A stretch of DNA of 8,122 bases from an uncultured Flavobacteriales bacterium (GTDB lineage: Bacteria; Bacteroidota; Bacteroidia; Flavobacteriales_D; Sanyastnellaceae). The translations under genes were made by a program, and so were the position numbers. The notes beneath the pieces are model-generated. The model made no database searches. It was not told where the DNA came from and saw nothing but the letters and a program-made list of their open reading frames with translations. Positions 6,290-8,122 of this stretch are shown piece after piece. Numbering within the stretch: the first letter of the stretch is position 1; every line of letters starts with the position of its first letter. The stretch covers positions 1 to 8,122 of the forward strand of contig CALKYI010000127.1 in assembly GCA_938003665.1 (NCBI GenBank). The letters run 5' to 3'.

Positions 6290-8122
6290 TGAAGTTCGAG
6301 AAGCCCCGTTTTGCACAGATTTTTGCCCTGGTCCTGGGGCTTTCTTTGTTTTCAGGCGTGTGGGCTCAAGCCACAGCGGAAACGGCGAACGACTCGCTTC
6401 CCATCATCTTGCCATTCCCCTTTGGTGGGGAGGATCAGTACAATCCAACGGAGAGTCCAGCGGGCTTTGATTTCGCTTGGCCGGAGAACTTCAATTATGA
6501 AATTGTCTTCGACGAAACCACGGGCCTGTACAGCATCCAGCAACGCATTGGCGACACCTTGTTGTACCGGCCGTCGACGTTCTTGACGCTCGACGAATAC
6601 CTCGACTACGACATCACCGGCAACCTATCGGAATATTGGAATGACCTCCAAGCCGAAGACGATGAGGCGGAGCGCGCGTTTGCCCCAAAGTTGACGGTGG
6701 ACAGCGAACTGTTCGAAACCATTTTCGGCAGCAACGAAATCGAAATCAAGCCCCAAGGTTCGGCGGAACTCACGTTTGGCATCAACATTTCCGATACCGA
6801 GAACCCGCGGATTCCGGAACGCCAACGCCGCATCACGACGTTTGATTTTGACCAGCGCATCCAGCTCAACATCGGCGGAAAGATTGGCGACAAGATTGAC
6901 CTGGGAACGAATTACAATACCGAAGCGCTCTTCGATTTTGAGAACCAGATGAACATTGGCTTCCAAGGGGAAGAGGATGACATCTTGAAAAATTTCGAGG
7001 CAGGACACATTTCCATGCCCCTCCCGGGAACCCTGATTACGGGGAGCCAGAGTTTGTTCGGTGTCAAGCTGGAGACCCAGTGGGGACGTCTGTACAACAC
7101 GACCGTTTTCTCCCAGCAAAAAGGCGAGCGCAAGGAGATCGAAGTTGAAGGCGGCGCCCAGACGCAGGAGTTCAACATCCGTGCTGACGACTACGAAGCC
7201 AACCGGCACTATTTCCTCTCGCAGTACTTCCTCGATCAATACGACGAGGCCATGCAAAGCTTGCCGGTTCCGAATTCCGGGGTGAATATCACGCGGATCG
7301 AGGTGTGGGTCGTGAATACGCAGGCCAACACCCAGGACGTGCGGAATGTCATCGGATTCACCGATCTCGGTGAGCACCCTGATTACGTGTCGTCCAACCT
7401 CCCGGTCGAAACCCTCGTCGGCGATTCCGTTACGGCCCAACGCAACCCCACGAACGCGAACAACCAGCTGTTTGACATGATGGTCAGCGATCCGAATGTA
7501 CTCGGATTTACCGGGGCGAACGGGGCCATCGCCGGAATGGGATTGGGGCTGACCCAGGGCATTCACTACGAGCGCGTCGGTAATGCACGAAAGCTGGCGC
7601 CGACTGAATTCACGTACAACGCGCGGCTCGGCTTCATCTCGTTGCGTCAAGCACTGAACAATGCCGAGGTCCTCGCAGTGGCGTACGAATATACCCTAGG
7701 CGGAGAGACCTACCAGGTAGGAACCATTTCGCAGGACGGTTACACCGCTCCGGACGCGCTGATGCTGAAAATGCTCAAGTCGAGCATCACGCAATTGCGC
7801 CTGAGCAACGGCGATCCCGCACCGCTTTGGAAAATCATGATGAAGAACGTCTACTCCATGCAGGCGTTTGGACTGAGCGAGGAGAATTTCCGATTGAACA
7901 TTTGGTACAACGACCCAGCGACAGGAGTCGACCTGAATTACATTCCACGCAACCCGCTGGACGGTACACTCCTCATCCAATTGTTGGGCATGGACCGGTT
8001 GGACATCAACGGCATGAACCAGCCCGATGGGGTGTTCGATTTCGTCGATAACGCCGCTACCATGGGTGGAACCATCCACAGCCAAAACGGCCGGATTTTC
8101 TTCCCGTCCGCAGAACCGTTCG
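6289..8122 (+). CDS. sprA: T9SS outer-membrane translocon SprA, N-terminal 611 residues (runs off the right edge)
   Basis: The frame opens with the ATG in TGATG (6287-6291), sharing one base with the ruvA stop, and stays open to the end of the window (611 complete codons plus one base). SprA (Sov in Porphyromonas) is the giant barrel through which T9SS cargo crosses the outer membrane; it also supports gliding in motile species. Family proteins are about 2,400 residues, so roughly a quarter is visible. The signal peptide MKFEKPRFAQIFALVLGLSL...VWA would be cleaved before Gln27. Recognisable family segments are LFETIFGSNEIEIKPQGSAE (141-160), TFDFDQRIQLNIGGKIG (184-200), then KIDLGTNYNTEALFDFENQM, the SMPLPGTLITGSQSLFGVK region (243-260), and the hallmark EANRHYFLSQYFLDQYD (303-319). 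Close packing with ruvA matches the order I recall from other Flavobacteriia. No frameshift is seen. The product is expected to export the sorting-domain protein encoded at 2608-3375. Confidence 0.95.
   Translation, partial: MKFEKPRFAQIFALVLGLSLFSGVWAQATAETANDSLPIILPFPFGGEDQYNPTESPAGFDFAWPENFNYEIVFDETTGLYSIQQRIGDTLLYRPSTFLTLDEYLDYDITGNLSEYWNDLQAEDDEAERAFAPKLTVDSELFETIFGSNEIEIKPQGSAELTFGINISDTENPRIPERQRRITTFDFDQRIQLNIGGKIGDKIDLGTNYNTEALFDFENQMNIGFQGEEDDILKNFEAGHISMPLPGTLITGSQSLFGVKLETQWGRLYNTTVFSQQKGERKEIEVEGGAQTQEFNIRADDYEANRHYFLSQYFLDQYDEAMQSLPVPNSGVNITRIEVWVVNTQANTQDVRNVIGFTDLGEHPDYVSSNLPVETLVGDSVTAQRNPTNANNQLFDMMVSDPNVLGFTGANGAIAGMGLGLTQGIHYERVGNARKLAPTEFTYNARLGFISLRQALNNAEVLAVAYEYTLGGETYQVGTISQDGYTAPDALMLKMLKSSITQLRLSNGDPAPLWKIMMKNVYSMQAFGLSEENFRLNIWYNDPATGVDLNYIPRNPLDGTLLIQLLGMDRLDINGMNQPDGVFDFVDNAATMGGTIHSQNGRIFFPSAEPF

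Noticed and set aside
6625..7650. 341-codon open frame on the minus strand
   Set aside because: Antisense to sprA, which continues through it with family motifs. No signal, domain or start context supports the antisense frame.
1..8122. Mobile element, CRISPR array, tRNA/rRNA or defence island
   Set aside because: I found no transposase, integrase, spaced direct repeats, tRNA-like cloverleaf or nuclease genes; codon and base use look even across the window.

Overview
The window looks like chromosomal DNA of a Bacteroidota bacterium, probably of Flavobacteriia/Cryomorphaceae type, with fairly high GC for that group. The evidence is a SprA homologue (the outer-membrane translocon of the type IX secretion system, T9SS), a protein with a C-terminal T9SS type A sorting domain, a Bacteroidota-specific outer-membrane barrel resembling the DUF6029 family, TAnnTTTG-like promoter elements, and signal peptides that all place Gln just after the predicted cleavage site. 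I cannot name a genus from the sequence alone.

Left half (1-2518, minus strand). Three exported proteins are encoded in the order TlpA-like thioredoxin-fold protein (2518 to 2003), 561-residue beta-barrel (2006 to 321), and thioredoxin-fold protein with WCGPC (251 running off the left edge). The first two overlap by 4 bases (ATGA). The third follows after 69 bases that contain a good -7 box of its own. The barrel has exactly two cysteines, both close to its C terminus.

Divergent intergenic region (2519-2607). It carries short-leader promoter candidates in both directions and a perfect 9-bp inverted repeat whose arms are about three helical turns apart.

Right half (2608-8122, plus strand). 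First comes a 255-residue secreted protein with six cysteines in the mature part and a T9SS sorting domain. After 47 bases follows a tightly packed run: maeB (malic enzyme with a phosphotransacetylase-like domain), ruvA (Holliday junction binding) and the first 611 codons of sprA. maeB/ruvA overlap by 4 bases and ruvA/sprA by 1 base, so the three are almost certainly cotranscribed.

Working together: sprA encodes the pore that would export the sorting-domain protein at 2608-3375. The left-hand operon looks like an envelope thiol/disulfide and outer-membrane module. The most interesting hypothesis is that this module and its cysteine-rich divergent neighbour are one functional set; this is inference from gene order and cysteine distribution. 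There is no gene-free stretch over 300 bases, and I see no RNA gene, CRISPR array, insertion sequence or prophage.
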